A stretch of 64,000 nucleotides of DNA from Streblospio benedicti (GCA_019095985.1 CM032660.1:54910494-54974493), one strand, 5' to 3'. Counted from the first letter of the stretch, positions 33,612 to 44,589 are shown. Notes: a model not told the origin generated them from the letters alone. Numbers and translations: made by a program.

Positions 33612-33850
33612 ATAGGCAGATCCAGGTTTTCAGAAAAGGGGGCGAGCATAATGGATATCATGGGTTTTGTTGTACACGATTGAAAGCGAAAAAAACACTA
33701 CAAAAAAGGTATTTTGGTGGGCAAAGGGGGGCTGTCTGTGTGGTCACCTGTGCGCAGATCCAGGTTTTCAGAAAAGGAGGGAGGGGGCGTAAGTGACATT
33801 ATGGGCTTTGCACACATGATGGTTTGCGAAAATATAGGTTTTTTGGTGGT
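33612..33850 (+). repeat. Two tandem copies of the GGCAGATCCAGG-type MITE
   Basis: CGCAGATCCAGGTTTTCAGAAAAGG-like starts occur at about 33616 and 33756, each followed by a G-rich tract, ATTATGGGCTTT-like words and TTTTTTGGTGG. They are diverged, truncated members of the family at 11977 and 29785. Confidence 0.6.
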
Positions 33851-33853
33851 TAC

Positions 33854-34019
33854 CTGTGCGCGGCTGTGAGGTAGTCTCTGTCACGGCGCGCGCCTCCGGT
33901 GACCAGCACCGCGCCGTCCTGCACCACGAGGCTGACGCCGGAGGCGGGCGGACGCGGCAGCGGCGGCAGCACCCGCCAACCGTCGCTAGGCACGTGGTAC
34001 TCATAGCAACCGCCCACGT
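33854..34019 (-). CDS. Kelch gene exon e
   Basis: It is bounded by the acceptor GCATTGTAG and the donor CACAG/GTAACC; its length of 166 bases fits phase 1 in and phase 2 out. It encodes DVGGCYEYHVPSDGWRVLPP, then RPPASGVSLVVQDGAVLVTG and GARRDRDYLTAAHR: a YEYHVPSDGW strand, a PRPPAS turn and a VLVTGG strand, typical of one kelch blade boundary. The equivalent in contig 3 would fall in the gap before 50188. Confidence 0.8.
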
Positions 34020-34481
34020 CTACAATGCCAGTGAGGGCGGAGTCTATTTGATATGGTGCTTGTTCTGAAGGACTGAAGGATATATACACTACATACAGTA
34101 GAACTTTAAAAAAGACTGCCTTTTTCATAGCTGGATATGACAAAAATGAGGTATTTCATTGCTACATTGAGTAAAGACAAATGAAACAGATGAAATAAGA
34201 GAGAAATCACGTGAAAATGACAAATGAGACGTCTGGTATGGGAAAAGAGGTACTTTACGGCTGATATCTTATCATAGAGGTAATTTATAGCTGCTGTCCT
34301 AACATAGAGTTTTCATAGCTGCTGGTCATCACAAAATGCCATATCATAGTTGCTGGACAGTGAAAAGTAATTATCTATAGCTGCTAGGGAGGGAGGGTAA
34401 AAAGGTGTGTCATTCAAGGTGTTGACCAATATATGGAAGTACCGGATGAAAGACGAAGTGCCCCCGCGCCAGGAGACATAC

Positions 34482-34659
34482 CAATGACGTAGACCGAGTT
34501 TCTGATGACGCCGACAGCCGCAGCCTTTGTCGCGGCAGGCAGCGGAGCCACCGGCGTCCACGCGTGTCTGAGCGTGTCGAAACGCGCCGCGTCGAGGCTG
34601 CGGGCACCGCCGACAACCAGCAGGCTGTCACCATGGCAACACAGGTTGGGATGTGTCAC
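34482..34659 (-). CDS. Kelch gene exon d (contig 1 copy)
   Basis: The acceptor TTACCAG and donor ATTG/GTATGTC bound 178 bases, phase 0 in and phase 1 out. It encodes VTHPNLCCHGDSLLVVGGAR, then SLDAARFDTLRHAWTPVAPL and PAATKAAAVGVIRNSVYVIG, one complete kelch blade with diglycine and Trp. Coding sequence is almost identical to the contig 3 copy at 50614-50791 (ATGGCAACA against GTGGCAACA at one site). Confidence 0.85.
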
Positions 34660-35547
34660 CTGGTAATGGAAACAAGTTGAAGTAGAAGCAGGCTTCTGAT
34701 GAAGATAGCATCAGCGTATCCAGCCCCTTCCCCCACCCCCCCCTAAAAAATCAATTAAAAATATCTTTTTTATAAAAAACAGCTAACAACTACAGTATTC
34801 AGATGCACATTCAGAACAGTTACAAGTGGTTGGTCACATTTTGATGATATAAGTAAGTTTTTGACATATCATCTCCTGTCAAATCTACAATCTGTCAAAA
34901 TAGCCATATGTTTATAGCCTATACTTGAGGCTATCGTCTGTGTGTTAATTATATACACTGCAGATATAGCAGTTTTCAATAATATATAGGATATTTATCA
35001 GTAGGCCAAGACTTATATTGAGCTATGTTTTATGAATGAACTTCAATAGAAGAGATAAAATTACATATATTGTTATGACACACACTCATCCCATATAATA
35101 CGCGATAAGTAAACAATGCTACTGTTTCGGCCTGAAGAATTCGCTGGACAGGCTATTCCAGTCAGCACCTGCGTATCAGATGTCCTGAAGAAACCTCTGA
35201 CACATAACTATTCTCATTAAAAATACTGACCAATCACAGGATGCTAATCTAAGTTCATCTCAGGATGTGAATGAATATAAAGTAGGTCAAGTGATCAATC
35301 CCAGCTGAGTATCAGATGGGTGTGGCGGGTTCAACCAATCAGGTATTTAAACAGGTCACATAAAGTGTTAAATAATGTTAATCCACTCTCAGGCGAAACA
35401 TTTCAGAGGTAAGTTTGCTTGACATCTGATACTCAGAGTGCCAGTCAGGGACTGTGCCGGGAGAATGAGAACTGGTAATACTTGGCTCTGACTGTTTTGG
35501 GGTTGAGCTGGATACGTGACTGCAGTGTGCAGTGTCGCTTTAAGTAC
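34660..35547. other. Kelch intron d/c, contig 1 copy
   Basis: It aligns almost base for base with 50792-51685, including GATCAATCYCAGCTGAGTATCAGATGGGTGTGG. CAGATGTCCTGAAGAAACC and CATCTGATACTCAG words recur within the intron. No mobile element distinguishes the two copies here. Confidence 0.7.
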
Positions 35548-35672
35548 CTTGGGTAGCGGGAGGGTGGAGATGACGGCCCAGACGCCGACGTCGGTGTAGA
35601 GGGACGTCCACCTGCTGGGGCCGAGCCGCCCACCACGTACAGGTTGCCGCGGGACACACCACCGACCCGTGG
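35548..35672 (-). CDS. Kelch gene exon c, contig 1 copy (frame disturbed)
   Basis: It corresponds to 51686-51809 but is 125 rather than 124 bases, with several one-base differences (GAGGGACGTCC against GAGGACGTCC, GGGGCCGAG against GGGCCGAG, CGCGGGACACACC against CGCGGCGACAGACC). The net effect is a shifted frame: GNLYVVGGSAP is readable and is then lost. Because these differences are homopolymer-like and close to a contig end, base-calling error is at least as likely as a real defect. Confidence 0.6.
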
Positions 35673-36049
35673 CTGTGTCTGCAACAGACCCAGAGCACAG
35701 GCTGAGTTTGCAATGTCTACATATGTTACAGTAAATCTGTGAAATCTGCAGGGATTTCGTGAAATCCCTAAAATTTTCAGGGAATTCGTGAAATCACCGT
35801 TTCACTTAGGGTTTCATGAATTCTCTAAAAACTCTAGGGATTTCATGTAATTACTGAATGAACCAGTGTTATAATACACAACATTACCGGACACATTTTA
35901 GGAAGACTGTGAAGCCCTTCTTCAATAAGCTGTTGTTATAAGTTACAAATATTTTTCTAACCTTGCTTTTACAATTTATGGCTATTATACAAAATAATGG
36001 GTGTGTAAGTCATGCTAAACCAGTTCATTCATACATGTATCGGGGTCTG

Positions 36050-36430
36050 GATGAGAATCTAGAGGTGGGGTGAGTGGGTGGCTCTTCCACAGTCGGGTCG
36101 GGTATATATGCTCAGCAGAAAGACCCCCCGATTGTGAGTTGACAAAATATCTAGGACCCCATATTTTTTTCGCAGCCAAACCCCCAACGACCCCCTAATT
36201 TCTCTAAATCTAAAAGCAAAAACCCACACTTTTGCAAAAAAAATGAAACTGAAGCATGATGATATTTTGTTGCTGCACTGTTAAAATTTCATATAGATTC
36301 AATGTATTGTTTTAAACACCAATATTTAAGACCCCCTATTTTGGCATAAACCATGTTCAAGAACCCCCCCATTTAACAAGAATTTAATACCCCCCCCCGT
36401 TTTGAACTGGCTGTGGAGCATGCCTGCCCA
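36050..36430 (+). repeat. C-rich dispersed repeat, long copy
   Basis: It includes GCTCAGCAGAAAGACCCC and several GACCCCC/ACCCCCC blocks (36125, 36180, 36330, 36365, 36390) separated by AT-rich spacers. The segment around 36100-36150 matches 2700-2790 inverted. The flanking words GAATCTAGAGGTGG and CAGATTCTAGTGCC may be remnants of inverted ends. It is absent from the equivalent intron of contig 3. Confidence 0.5.
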
Positions 36431-36462
36431 AAACAGATTCTAGTGCCAACCCGGGGATAGGA

Positions 36463-36602
36463 TGAGGGGTCCTTCTCCCCCCTTCCCTTTTAAAGTTTAA
36501 ATCATTTCCAACCGTCAACGGACCGCGTAATGCATTTTTCCCCACTTCTCATTATATTTTATAGACATATCCCACTTTACACAAAAAACATCGACACCCT
36601 CA
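36463..36602 (+). mobile_element. TGAGGGT-ended MITE, short relative
   Basis: It starts TGAGGGGTCC and ends GACACCCTCA, with short inverted ends as in 20663-21067. The inside contains CCCCACTTCTCATTATATTTTA and AACCGTCAACGGACC. The corresponding site in contig 3 (about 52130-52260) carries the same unit, with TCAACCGACCAAGTAATGCA. Confidence 0.55.
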
Positions 36603-36680
36603 TGCATACTGCTCATACTGACAAATACTCTCCATTTGTCCTGATTGTGTCACCAAGATCAAGTCCATAGGAAGAGCTAA

Positions 36681-36940
36681 GTGTGTTTTGTGGCCGGAGT
36701 TGATAAGGGAGTAGGACTAGCGATCAGGTCTCCGGTTTTATTCCCGGTCGGATCTGGTGGTGGGTGTTGAGCAAACTTATCCCTAAAGGAGTTGCACACT
36801 GCTCCGTGCTACCTACACGTTAATCAGGTACAGGTCATTGGGTTGAACAGGAGTGAGTGATTGCATGAGTGATTAGCATTGTGCGCTGAATGTGCAGCCG
36901 ATACAGGTATGTGAGAAATGACGAATTGATCAATAAATAA
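36681..36940 (+). mobile_element. tRNA-derived SINE (contig 1 copy)
   Basis: The head has an A-box-like TGTGGCCGGAGTTGATAAGG and a degenerate B box (CCGGTTTTATTCCCGG). The body contains GGTGTTGAGCAAAC, GTTGCACACTG, CACGTTAATCAGGTACAGGTCA and GAGTGATTAGCATTGTGCGC, and the tail reads GATCAATAAATAA. It is shared at the orthologous place with 52364-52604, so it inserted before the two copies separated. Confidence 0.8.
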
Positions 36941-37984
36941 GTGTACCAATGACCTGGCTCAAATTGTAAAGTCGTGAGAGTAAGATACTTGGATCATGAC
37001 TATAAACCACCACATTTACGTTCGTACATTGCATACCTGTACACGTGAATAGATATTCTAACCAGGAAGTAAAAAAAATACAATTAAATGATGCTACTCT
37101 CCCGTAGCGTAATTTCGATGAACATGTTTTGATTTCATCAACTTACTTGGGTGGTCGAAAATAATTAAACCAATAAGTTCGGCTAAAAAAACATAAGCAA
37201 ATCAACTTTTCTAAGTGCCAGGACAGTGTTCTGAACACAACGTCCTACTGTAGTAATTTGAAATTTCCTTAGTCTCATACGAGAGTAGGGGTTCAGGAAC
37301 AATAGTTTTAATAATGCTGTGTCACTGTGTGGTTTGTGAATTGGTCTCTTTACCCCCTTAAAGAGATGATGTTGCAGGTTCTATTTTACTTATGATATCA
37401 CTAATTATTCTCTCCATATTGTCTGCATTACTACTACATGTAAGCTGAACGCGGCACTTGGTAAACTGTACTTATGTGAACGAGGTCAGCCTATGGGCTT
37501 ACATTACAAAACGAACATCAGGACTAGGAGAGTTTGATCGGATAATACTTTACGTGACAGAACGTGTATGTGTAGAGACAAGCAACACTCACTGAGTTTT
37601 CAAAAAGTGTGGAACTAACGGTGAAATTGTTATGTGAAGCCTCACACGGATACCTAAATCCTCATGCAAATTATATATTTGGGGAAAGCACCACCAATGA
37701 CCAAAATCGGTATTTTTGCTACAAATGTACAGTTGTCAAACCACATTTTGTCCACAAGAGCAAAAAAGAAAGGCATCTTCGCTCATCAATTTTACAGTGA
37801 TAGCAATTCCATAACAAAGAGACAGTTACACTCTTGTGGCTGATTGAGCATATAGGAGACATTCATAATTAGCATCATCAGGGTCTGGGCATTTTTAAAG
37901 AGAGGTATATTCAGCCTAGCCTGGGCCCGAACATACAACAATATTATGACATAATCGGGTAGGCTGTAAAGTTATTTGGAAGAT

Positions 37985-38066
37985 CGTGGAATCGAACTGA
38001 TTCAGACCATTCATATGTCATGGGCGGACGTGCTAACCACTGCACCAATCCATTGACACAGTACAC
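37985..38066 (-). mobile_element. tRNA-like SINE fragment present in only one copy
   Basis: On the minus strand TGGTGCAGTGGTTAGCACGT (A-box region) is followed by CAGTTCGATTCC (B box), a good tRNA-like head. It lies in a block of about 330 bases present in contig 1 and missing from the equivalent contig 3 intron, where a different MITE occupies the place. It is therefore a candidate insertion polymorphism. Confidence 0.6.
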
Positions 38067-38298
38067 ATACTTCGGTTTGCACCTGTATCAATCTTATGAT
38101 TTGGCACCTTTTGATACTATCATTAGCCTACTAGCCTCGCAGCCTCAATCAAGTCATAGCCTACTTACAATACCGATTATTACGAAGCAGTCATCTAGGC
38201 ACGTGTGATGCACACCCATAACGTCTTACTGTCTACTTACACATTTTTCACAATACATCTATATTCTGCCTGATTAAACAGAAGGCATTGCTCCTCAC

Positions 38299-38384
38299 CT
38301 TGGCCTGGGCATGTTGGGCAGCCTGTCCGTGGTCTTGACGCGGCGTACGTCAGGCTGCAGTGGAAGGCCCGGTCCAGCACCACG
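38299..38384 (-). CDS. Kelch gene exon b, contig 1 copy (one base short)
   Basis: It corresponds to 53909-53995 but is 86 rather than 87 bases (GACGCGGCGTACG against GACGCGGGCGTACG), which shifts the frame. The donor side reads GGCCAAGGTGAGG instead of GGCCGCGGTGAGG. It lies about 260 bases from the contig end, so an error is likely. Confidence 0.6.
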
Positions 38385-38643
38385 CTGCTGCCCTGCAGAC
38401 ACAGATGTATACATCAGTGATTAATCCAGACTTTGTAGTAATGAGTCGCCCTCGGACTACTTGAAACATGTTGTAGAACAATGGAATACGAGAGAATATA
38501 ATAGAATGGAAACATTCATTTCAGATTGATTCCATAGAAAAGTAAAATATGAAATACACATGAATACTTACTAGTAAATAATCTATAAATACAATCCAAT
38601 ACAATGGGGCGAGTGTATATAATAAGGACATGAGATGTGGGGG

Positions 38644-38743
38644 NNNNNNNNNNNNNNNNNNNNNNNNNNNNNNNNNNNNNNNNNNNNNNNNNNNNNNNNN
38701 NNNNNNNNNNNNNNNNNNNNNNNNNNNNNNNNNNNNNNNNNNN
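38644..38743. other. Assembly gap of 100 N
   Basis: A run of exactly 100 N, the usual placeholder for a scaffold gap of unknown size. The sequence just before it matches about 54190-54240 in contig 3, not the sequence after it. Confidence 0.99.
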
Positions 38744-39111
38744 TGGCTAAATCACAACACACGAGGTAATAAATATCAACTGAGGCATGGCGTAGTGGCT
38801 AGAGCCGCTACAGTCTAGAGAGCACACAGGCTAGGATAGGCGTGGCAGGTATAAAGAGAGAAGCCAGGTGGGAGACCGAGGGAGTTGAGTGTGGTCAATC
38901 AATAAAAATGTAGTCTACCAAATAGCTCTCCTTCAAAATGGAGGAGATGTGGGGATAACCCAATGGATACCTTCATTTACTGTTTAGCGGTGAGCATGGT
39001 GAGACAATCGTTCTTTATTCATCTTTAATTTACATTATTATTCATTTTGCTAAAACTACTGGAGGAGGACTAACCACACTCTCTATTATTCTACTATTTC
39101 AACTCTAACAT

Positions 39112-39350
39112 CAATCTTCAAACATTGGATAAGGATCTAGAAAAGATTTCACCACAATCATCATCACCCCGTCAACACAAAAATATGGATAAAATCGACC
39201 TTCCCACACCGGATAAGGACCAAGCAAGGATCTCCACACAATCAGCATCATCACGTCAACACACAAAATATGGATAAAATCAATCTTCAATCATTACATA
39301 AGCATCAGGAAAACATCTCCACACAATCAGCATCACCACGTCAACCACCT
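39112..39350. repeat. ~85-bp tandem repeat
   Basis: Almost three units, each with ATCTTCAAWCATT, GGATAAGGAYC, TCTCCACACAATCAGCATCA, CACGTCAACAC and ATATGGATAAAAT. Units begin near 39112, 39196 and 39280. It lies about 200 bases downstream of the LRR gene 2 stop codon. Confidence 0.85.
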
Positions 39351-39544
39351 GCCAATACACAACATGCGAATAGGCCTTTTGACAACTTTTTGTTGTTGAC
39401 TAAAACTTTGTGTAGACTTCGCATAATATTTCTTACCATTCAAAGTGCCATGGCGATAAAATATACTCGGTTGAGAATTCTATAAAACATACAATAAGAT
39501 CAAAAAACACATGATTTTATAAATGTCCGTGACATTTTCAATGA

Positions 39545-40924
39545 CTAAGGACGTAAACCGAAATAGAACCAAACCTCCTTGCCCCAATCAGGGATAGACG
39601 ACATGGCAATATTGGTTCCAGGGGCCATGAGGACGCAGTCTCCAGTTTTTGGTGTCTGTGTTGTCAGCGGTCGGAAGTAGAATGAGACACAGCCGGTGAT
39701 GTGAAGACATTCTCTGGTGCACTGCATCTTGGTTTTTCCAGGCAGGTGGGCGTGCAGCAGGTTTGGCTTCAGAGCCATCGGCGTCCTGATGCTCTTAGCA
39801 TAATCAGATGTTTTGTTTTTATTGTTCCGTTCTTCTGTACATTTTGCGTCCATGTCTTCGACTGTCATGCTCGACCACAGCTGGCCGGTGCAGTGTTTAT
39901 CTGTATACACAAATGTTTTTATATTTCTACTTTCCTGCTTCAACCAAGCATTTTCACATTTGCAGATGTCTATATCACCGCCATTGGCATGTATTGCCAG
40001 TGTTAAAACAGCGAATTTCTCATGCAGGATTGGAGGAAGGTAAGTGATGCCGGTGCGGTGGATCCAGAGAGTCGTTGTTTTTGTCAGACCCAGAACTGAG
40101 TGTGGGAAATATTTAAGTTCTGGGATATCATGCAACCTGATAGATATCATGTTTTTTAGGCTTTGAATCACATCTTCCTCAATCTCTGTGATTGGGTTGA
40201 AGCTGAGACTCAGAATCTCCAATGTAGCTGCCGATGCCTTCAAATCTGGGAATGATGTTAGCTGGTTATATTCCAACTGTAAAGTTGAGAGATTTGAACA
40301 TAAACTTATATTCAGTGAACTTGTCAGCTGGTTTCTGTTCAAATAAAGTTCTTTGAGTTTTACCAGTTGTGGCATATCAGGCAGCTGGGTCAGCAGGTTT
40401 CCACTCAAATCAAGAGTCTGGAGCTTCACCATGACTTTTAGGTAATCATTGTTTATGTAGGAAATGGTGTTTCCAATTAAAATAAGTGTTTCCAGTGATT
40501 GGTTTAATGGAGCGAGGTTAGGAAATTCTGCTAGTTCATTATTATTCAGGAGCAACTCGTTAACTTTGGTCAGTGGTTCTAGATAGCTTAGTGGTATATT
40601 ATCTGATGTTATGCTATTTTGGTCCAAATGTATCAATTCCACTGTAGAAGCTATTGGAGTTAAATCAGGAAATGATGTGAGTGGATTCCGCAAAACCTTA
40701 AACACTTGGACATGCGTGAATCGGGCAAGCTCAGTCGGATCCGCAATCCATGTAGATGGAGGATTACAGTCCCGCATTAATATTTCCACGTCAGCATCTC
40801 CGTGATCAGAACTTATGCATGAATCTCCAGCATCACTTTGCTTCACACTAATCAAGATTAACACGGTGATGGCCAAGAAACTCCAATAGGACACAACATC
40901 CTTCCAGAAATACGCATGCTCCAT
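39545..40924 (-). CDS. Secreted LRR/PAN-type protein, intact copy 2
   Basis: A single-exon frame of 459 codons from an ATG in the context CAACATGG. Residues about 12-33 form a signal peptide (FLAITVLILISVKQSDAG). About 60-330 holds short LRRs (LNELLLNNNELAEFP, LQTLDLSGNLLTQLP, LKELYLNRNQL, LEILSLSFNPI). Cysteines follow at CKCENAW, CTGQLW and DAKC, resembling an LRR cap. Residues about 381-459 look like a PAN/apple module (CTRECLHITGCVSFYFRP, GDCVLM, WFYFGL). The product is predicted to be extracellular, with protein- or glycan-binding roles typical of such combinations; the ligand is unknown. No transmembrane segment or GPI-type tail is seen. The paralogue at 24074 has one more LRR and a frameshift. 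Confidence 0.85.
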   Translation of the reverse strand: MEHAYFWKDVVSYWSFLAITVLILISVKQSDAGDSCISSDHGDADVEILMRDCNPPSTWIADPTELARFTHVQVFKVLRNPLTSFPDLTPIASTVELIHLDQNSITSDNIPLSYLEPLTKVNELLLNNNELAEFPNLAPLNQSLETLILIGNTISYINNDYLKVMVKLQTLDLSGNLLTQLPDMPQLVKLKELYLNRNQLTSSLNISLCSNLSTLQLEYNQLTSFPDLKASAATLEILSLSFNPITEIEEDVIQSLKNMISIRLHDIPELKYFPHSVLGLTKTTTLWIHRTGITYLPPILHEKFAVLTLAIHANGGDIDICKCENAWLKQESRNIKTFVYTDKHCTGQLWSSMTVEDMDAKCTEERNNKNKTSDYAKSIRTPMALKPNLLHAHLPGKTKMQCTRECLHITGCVSFYFRPLTTQTPKTGDCVLMAPGTNIAMSSIPDWGKEVWFYFGLRP

Positions 40925-42221
40925 GTTGAAAATCCTTTTGCAGCTATCTGCTTGTTTGTGATTTAATTACATGTAGTATACAATGTATTTCAACATTCAA
41001 ATTAGTGATTAACAAAACACATTGATCTTTCCCGTTGAACACTAAGCTTCCGACTGCAACGCCCATTCAATGCTCATGCACTAACCGCGATATTCGTGTA
41101 GATCCCATTATATTTGCCGTTCTGAGACCAATGAGCATGACATCCATTAGTGTGGACTAATTCTGATCGGCTTTCGCTTGCTGTGGATATGTGTAATTGA
41201 GATACATTTTAAGCCGGATATATTTGCTGTTATAGGATTCGAAGTCAACTGCATTAATGGATGTGAGTTATGGAACATAAGGAGCTTTGAAAAAATGAAT
41301 AATGAAAGAATGAAAATGTAAATAACAAGTGTAGCACAAAATGTTTTGCCCCCCCCCCTGTTCTCTACGTTCTTGTTCTCTACATTAAGCTCCTTCAAAC
41401 TCCAACACCCAAAATCCCTAGGACCCATTGTGCACTTTATAATTGCCCATTGTTATTTGAAATCACAGCCATATGTGCAACATAGTGCCTAAATTAAAAA
41501 AATCAAAGCCACTTACAAAAGAAGATCAAATCCATTGATGCAATTTCCTTTGATCGTATTGAATAGTCTTTTTGCATACCAAACCTGTTAGTCTTGGTTA
41601 AGAATATACATATGACATTCTTGTAGGTTATAAACCCAAATACTCAATGTTTGTTTGTTTGAATTGAGAATATATATATGTGTGTGTGTCTTTAATTCTT
41701 GTTGTGTTGGTTTATTTTTGGTAGTACTGATAGCTTTAATGTAAATGAAAATAAACACATTCTTATACTTATTCTTATTCATGATCTCCCAGACCTCGAC
41801 CCGTTGATGACACACACTACTTCAGACCTCGCTACAAAATTATGGACAAATATGTTTGAGTATATCAAATGTAACCTACCGTCCATATTAAAAACATGTT
41901 CAAAAATAAAAGAAATGTTTGTTTGTGATGAAGATGAACGAATCAATCGGAAGCACAATTTTATGCAGATTCCAAATCTGTAATCAGATTTTATCTCCTA
42001 CTTTAACTTTGCCAGATATTTGGGAAAGGAGTATTGCCGACTTGCAGTCTATCTTTGCAACAATACCTTCAATAAATTACCGTCTAATAAAATACATATG
42101 CCAAAGGCCATGGGTTGTACTATAGATATATGAATTGAGAAACACTCTAACCTTATTATAGGAAAATGTTGAGCCAAATTGCTAAACAAAGTAACCGGAA
42201 GTAGGCACTGACTTTCTGATG
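40925..42221. other. LRR gene 2 upstream region and unmatched insert
   Basis: 40925-41090 aligns with the upstream region of LRR gene 1 and may hold its shared promoter; no TATA box was confidently placed. 41105-42220 is absent from copy 1. It is AT-rich with a C run near 41347 and has no clear terminal repeats or exon. Confidence 0.5.
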
Positions 42222-42223
42222 GT

Positions 42224-42304
<81 letters not shown>

Positions 42305-42425
42305 TATGTGCGTGCGTATGTATCTATGCGTGTATCTATGTATGTATCTATGTATATATCTATGTTTGTATCTATGTATGTATCTAAACTATGTTTGTAT
42401 CTATGTATGTATCTATGTATCTATT
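42222..42425. repeat. Compound microsatellite (GT)n (GCGT)n (GTAT)n
   Basis: GT dinucleotides at 42222-42255, then GCGT tetranucleotides to about 42302, then irregular GTATCTAT/GTATGTAT to 42425. It occupies the position of the TACA tract in the inverted duplicate. Confidence 0.95.
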
Positions 42426-43137
42426 ACCGCCCTATTTTGTTCAAACTTTACACAACTATTTGGTATGACTAGACACCAAAGTGATTTGATTTTGTGCACT
42501 TTGCCATTAAAGTGTGCTTTCCATAGTGGCATTTTAGGTCCATTTTCAACATTTTCTGCCATAGTTTTGTCGATGCTTATGAGAAAGCATTCAAACTTTG
42601 CACAATGCTTACATGCCTACTGAACATCAACTATATTTAATTTTGGCACTTTGCCAATCAGAGTTTACCTTTCGGAGGGCCATTTTAACTATCTTTCTAT
42701 CTATTTTTCCACTATAGTTTCAATACTGTTCGAAACATGACCATCAAATTGGCATGGTGGTTGTATTGGAATAAAAGTGCTCAGACAGCACAGTCAGTAT
42801 TACCATATTATTGTCGACTCATGGGCAATACATATTTACTTTAGCCATGTTTAGAAAGCGCCTGCAATCCAATTCCAACAACATAGATAAAGGATGAGTC
42901 ACGCATCAAGTGCTTTGATATCAAAGCAAACACCTTTATTGCCCATGGGTCAATGTTGCTCTAGCGACGCTGTGCTCTCTGAGCACTTTTGATCTAGTTG
43001 TGCATTGTGTCCACAGAAGAAATGTAACGAGTTGTTATATTTTGGATCATGTCAAACTAATTGGCGAAAACAGCAATGAAGGTATTGAGCTGTAAATACT
43101 ATGGCCACATTTGCCCTCCCAGAGCCTGACAAACTTT

Positions 43138-43404
43138 TTCTATTGATTACGCATTTCTTTGGATATATCTAGAAATAAAATGTAAATAAAAAAAAATATT
43201 TGTGGTGTTAGAAAACAATGATGATTAGTATTGGACATAGCCTCTGTACTGGCACTTTGTCTAATTTAGACTATATTGAGGTTTCCCACACTACAAATAT
43301 TTAAAAAAAATAAAAAAGTTCAGTTTATTGGCAAAAACGTATCTCAAACTTGCTGCATCACGTTCTCATATGAATGCTGAGGCCGACTGTTATAAACTAT
43401 TCTG
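43138..43404. other. Short gene-free stretch
   Basis: AT-rich sequence beyond the duplication boundary, with no exon or repeat recognised. Confidence 0.4.
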
Positions 43405-43560
43405 AAGGTAGATATAAATAATTATATATTTTAATAAGGATAATAAGTTCAAATATTTACATTGAGCTTTCAATAGGAACTCCTATCTTGATCACAATGA
43501 CGTCTAGGAGTTCCTATTGAAAGCTCAACTTATTATCCTGATTAAAATATATAATTATGT
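43405..43560. mobile_element. Palindromic MITE
   Basis: The arms read TAATTATATATTTTAATAAG (left) against ATTAAAATATATAATTATG (right), and further in GAGCTTTCAATAGGAACTCCTA against TAGGAGTTCCTATTGAAAGCTC. Only about ten bases separate the innermost arms. It is a near-perfect hairpin about 155 bases long, slightly asymmetric because the left arm has extra bases. Confidence 0.8.
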
Positions 43561-44389
43561 ATGTCTGTCTATCAAATCCAGGATAAATGAATCTCCATCA
43601 AACTATTATGAAGGTTTGAATTAAAACGAATGCAATGGGCGCTGCAAAGTGAAGGATTATTCAATCTATTAGCAAAAACAAATAAAAAACTACATGTACA
43701 TCACGTTACCATATGAGTGCTGTTCTTTCCAGAAAAATTGAAATGATGCCAACTGAAGATTTTGACATCGAGCAAAGACTGAATTACTATATTAACACAA
43801 CGTACACATTACACATGACTATAGATTATATTACTTAATGTTATTACCTGCTTTTGTCCCAAAAATAACTAAAAAGTTCAAATTTCTAATTGGATACCAA
43901 ATTAGATCAACTGGAAAGAATTATAACAAACACAATGGGCACTGCAAAGTGTATGATTATTCATTTCATTGTCAAAAGTGTATAGACTTGACATGCGTAA
44001 AACTCACCGCATCACCTTGCCATTTGAGTGCTGTTCTTTGATTAAAAATTGAAATGATGACAACTATTATAAAGAATTCATCCGGACATTCACTTTTCCG
44101 TTACACTAACATGTCTGTCATTGTCCGGGCCTTCTGTCAGGATCGAGTGCTCAGAGTGGTACTTGCCCTACAGAGGTAAAAACATGAAAATAAAATTACT
44201 TTTTTCTGTGAAAAAATACAGCAAGTAATCATTCAATTCTTTATCAATACTGAAATTACTAATTCTCTAGAGTGAAAATTATTTATGCATAAAAGATATT
44301 TCACTTTCAAAATTAAAAATGGATATTCTCATATCAGCAAACAATTTATTCATATAAAATTCTTGTCATGTAGTGAACAACATGTGGTC
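43561..44389. other. Gene-free stretch with local repeats
   Basis: Phrases such as AATGGGCRCTGCAAAGTG and GAGTGCTGTTCTTT recur at about 43633/43938 and 43715/44028, indicating an old ~305-base tandem duplication. No exon was seen. Confidence 0.5.
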
Positions 44390-44570
44390 TCATTTTTATT
44401 TTCATTTTCTATCCGTTTTGTTGTTCAATGATCAATGATGTTTAATAAGAATATATTTTGCACACTTGAAAAGGCACCTAAGAAGTGATTGAAATATATT
44501 CTTATTAAACATTAACTTTGAAATTTGATGATTGAACAATAAAACGGATAGAAAATAAAATAAAAATGAA
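44390..44570. mobile_element. Palindromic MITE next to a 3' UTR
   Basis: The left arm (TCATTTTTATTTTCATTTTC, CTATCCGTTTTGTTGTTCAA, TTTAATAAGAATATATT) is mirrored by the right arm (AATATATTCTTATTAAA, TTGAACAATAAAACGGATAG, AATAAAAATGA). The loop is about 35 bases. The right arm ends within a few bases of the AATAAA downstream of the terminal exon at 44590-44677, so it may be partly transcribed. Confidence 0.8.
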
Positions 44571-44589
44571 ACACTTTATTGAATGCTTT

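Larger units (their letters stand above)
35673..38298. other. Kelch intron c/b, contig 1 copy, with mobile-element insertions
   Basis: Compared with 51810-53908 this intron shares the MITE near 36463 and the SINE near 36681. It has its own C-rich repeat (36050-36430) and tRNA-like SINE (37985-38066), and lacks the MITE at 53664. A four-fold motif around GAAATCCCTAAA / TTTCATGAATTC lies at 35750-35850. No further exon was seen. Confidence 0.6.
39355..43137 (-). repeat. Inverted segmental duplication, copy 2
   Basis: This is the inverted counterpart of 22655-25705. It differs by about 1.1 kb of additional sequence between 41105 and 42220 and by the microsatellite type. Upstream regions of the two LRR genes align with roughly 80 percent identity by eye. 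Coding regions are closer. Confidence 0.85.

Noticed and set aside
39701-40047. Plus-strand frames of 76-101 codons (also seen mirrored at 25016-25317)
   Set aside because: Antisense shadows of the LRR/PAN coding region, present in both paralogues only because the coding strand is conserved.
42219-42623. Plus-strand frames rich in Cys, Val and Arg
   Set aside because: They arise from the GT/GCGT/GTAT microsatellite.
22655-43137. Reading the inverted LRR segments as haplotypes of one locus
   Set aside because: Sequence outside the matched segment differs on both sides and the upstream regions are only about 80 percent alike, so paralogy fits better.
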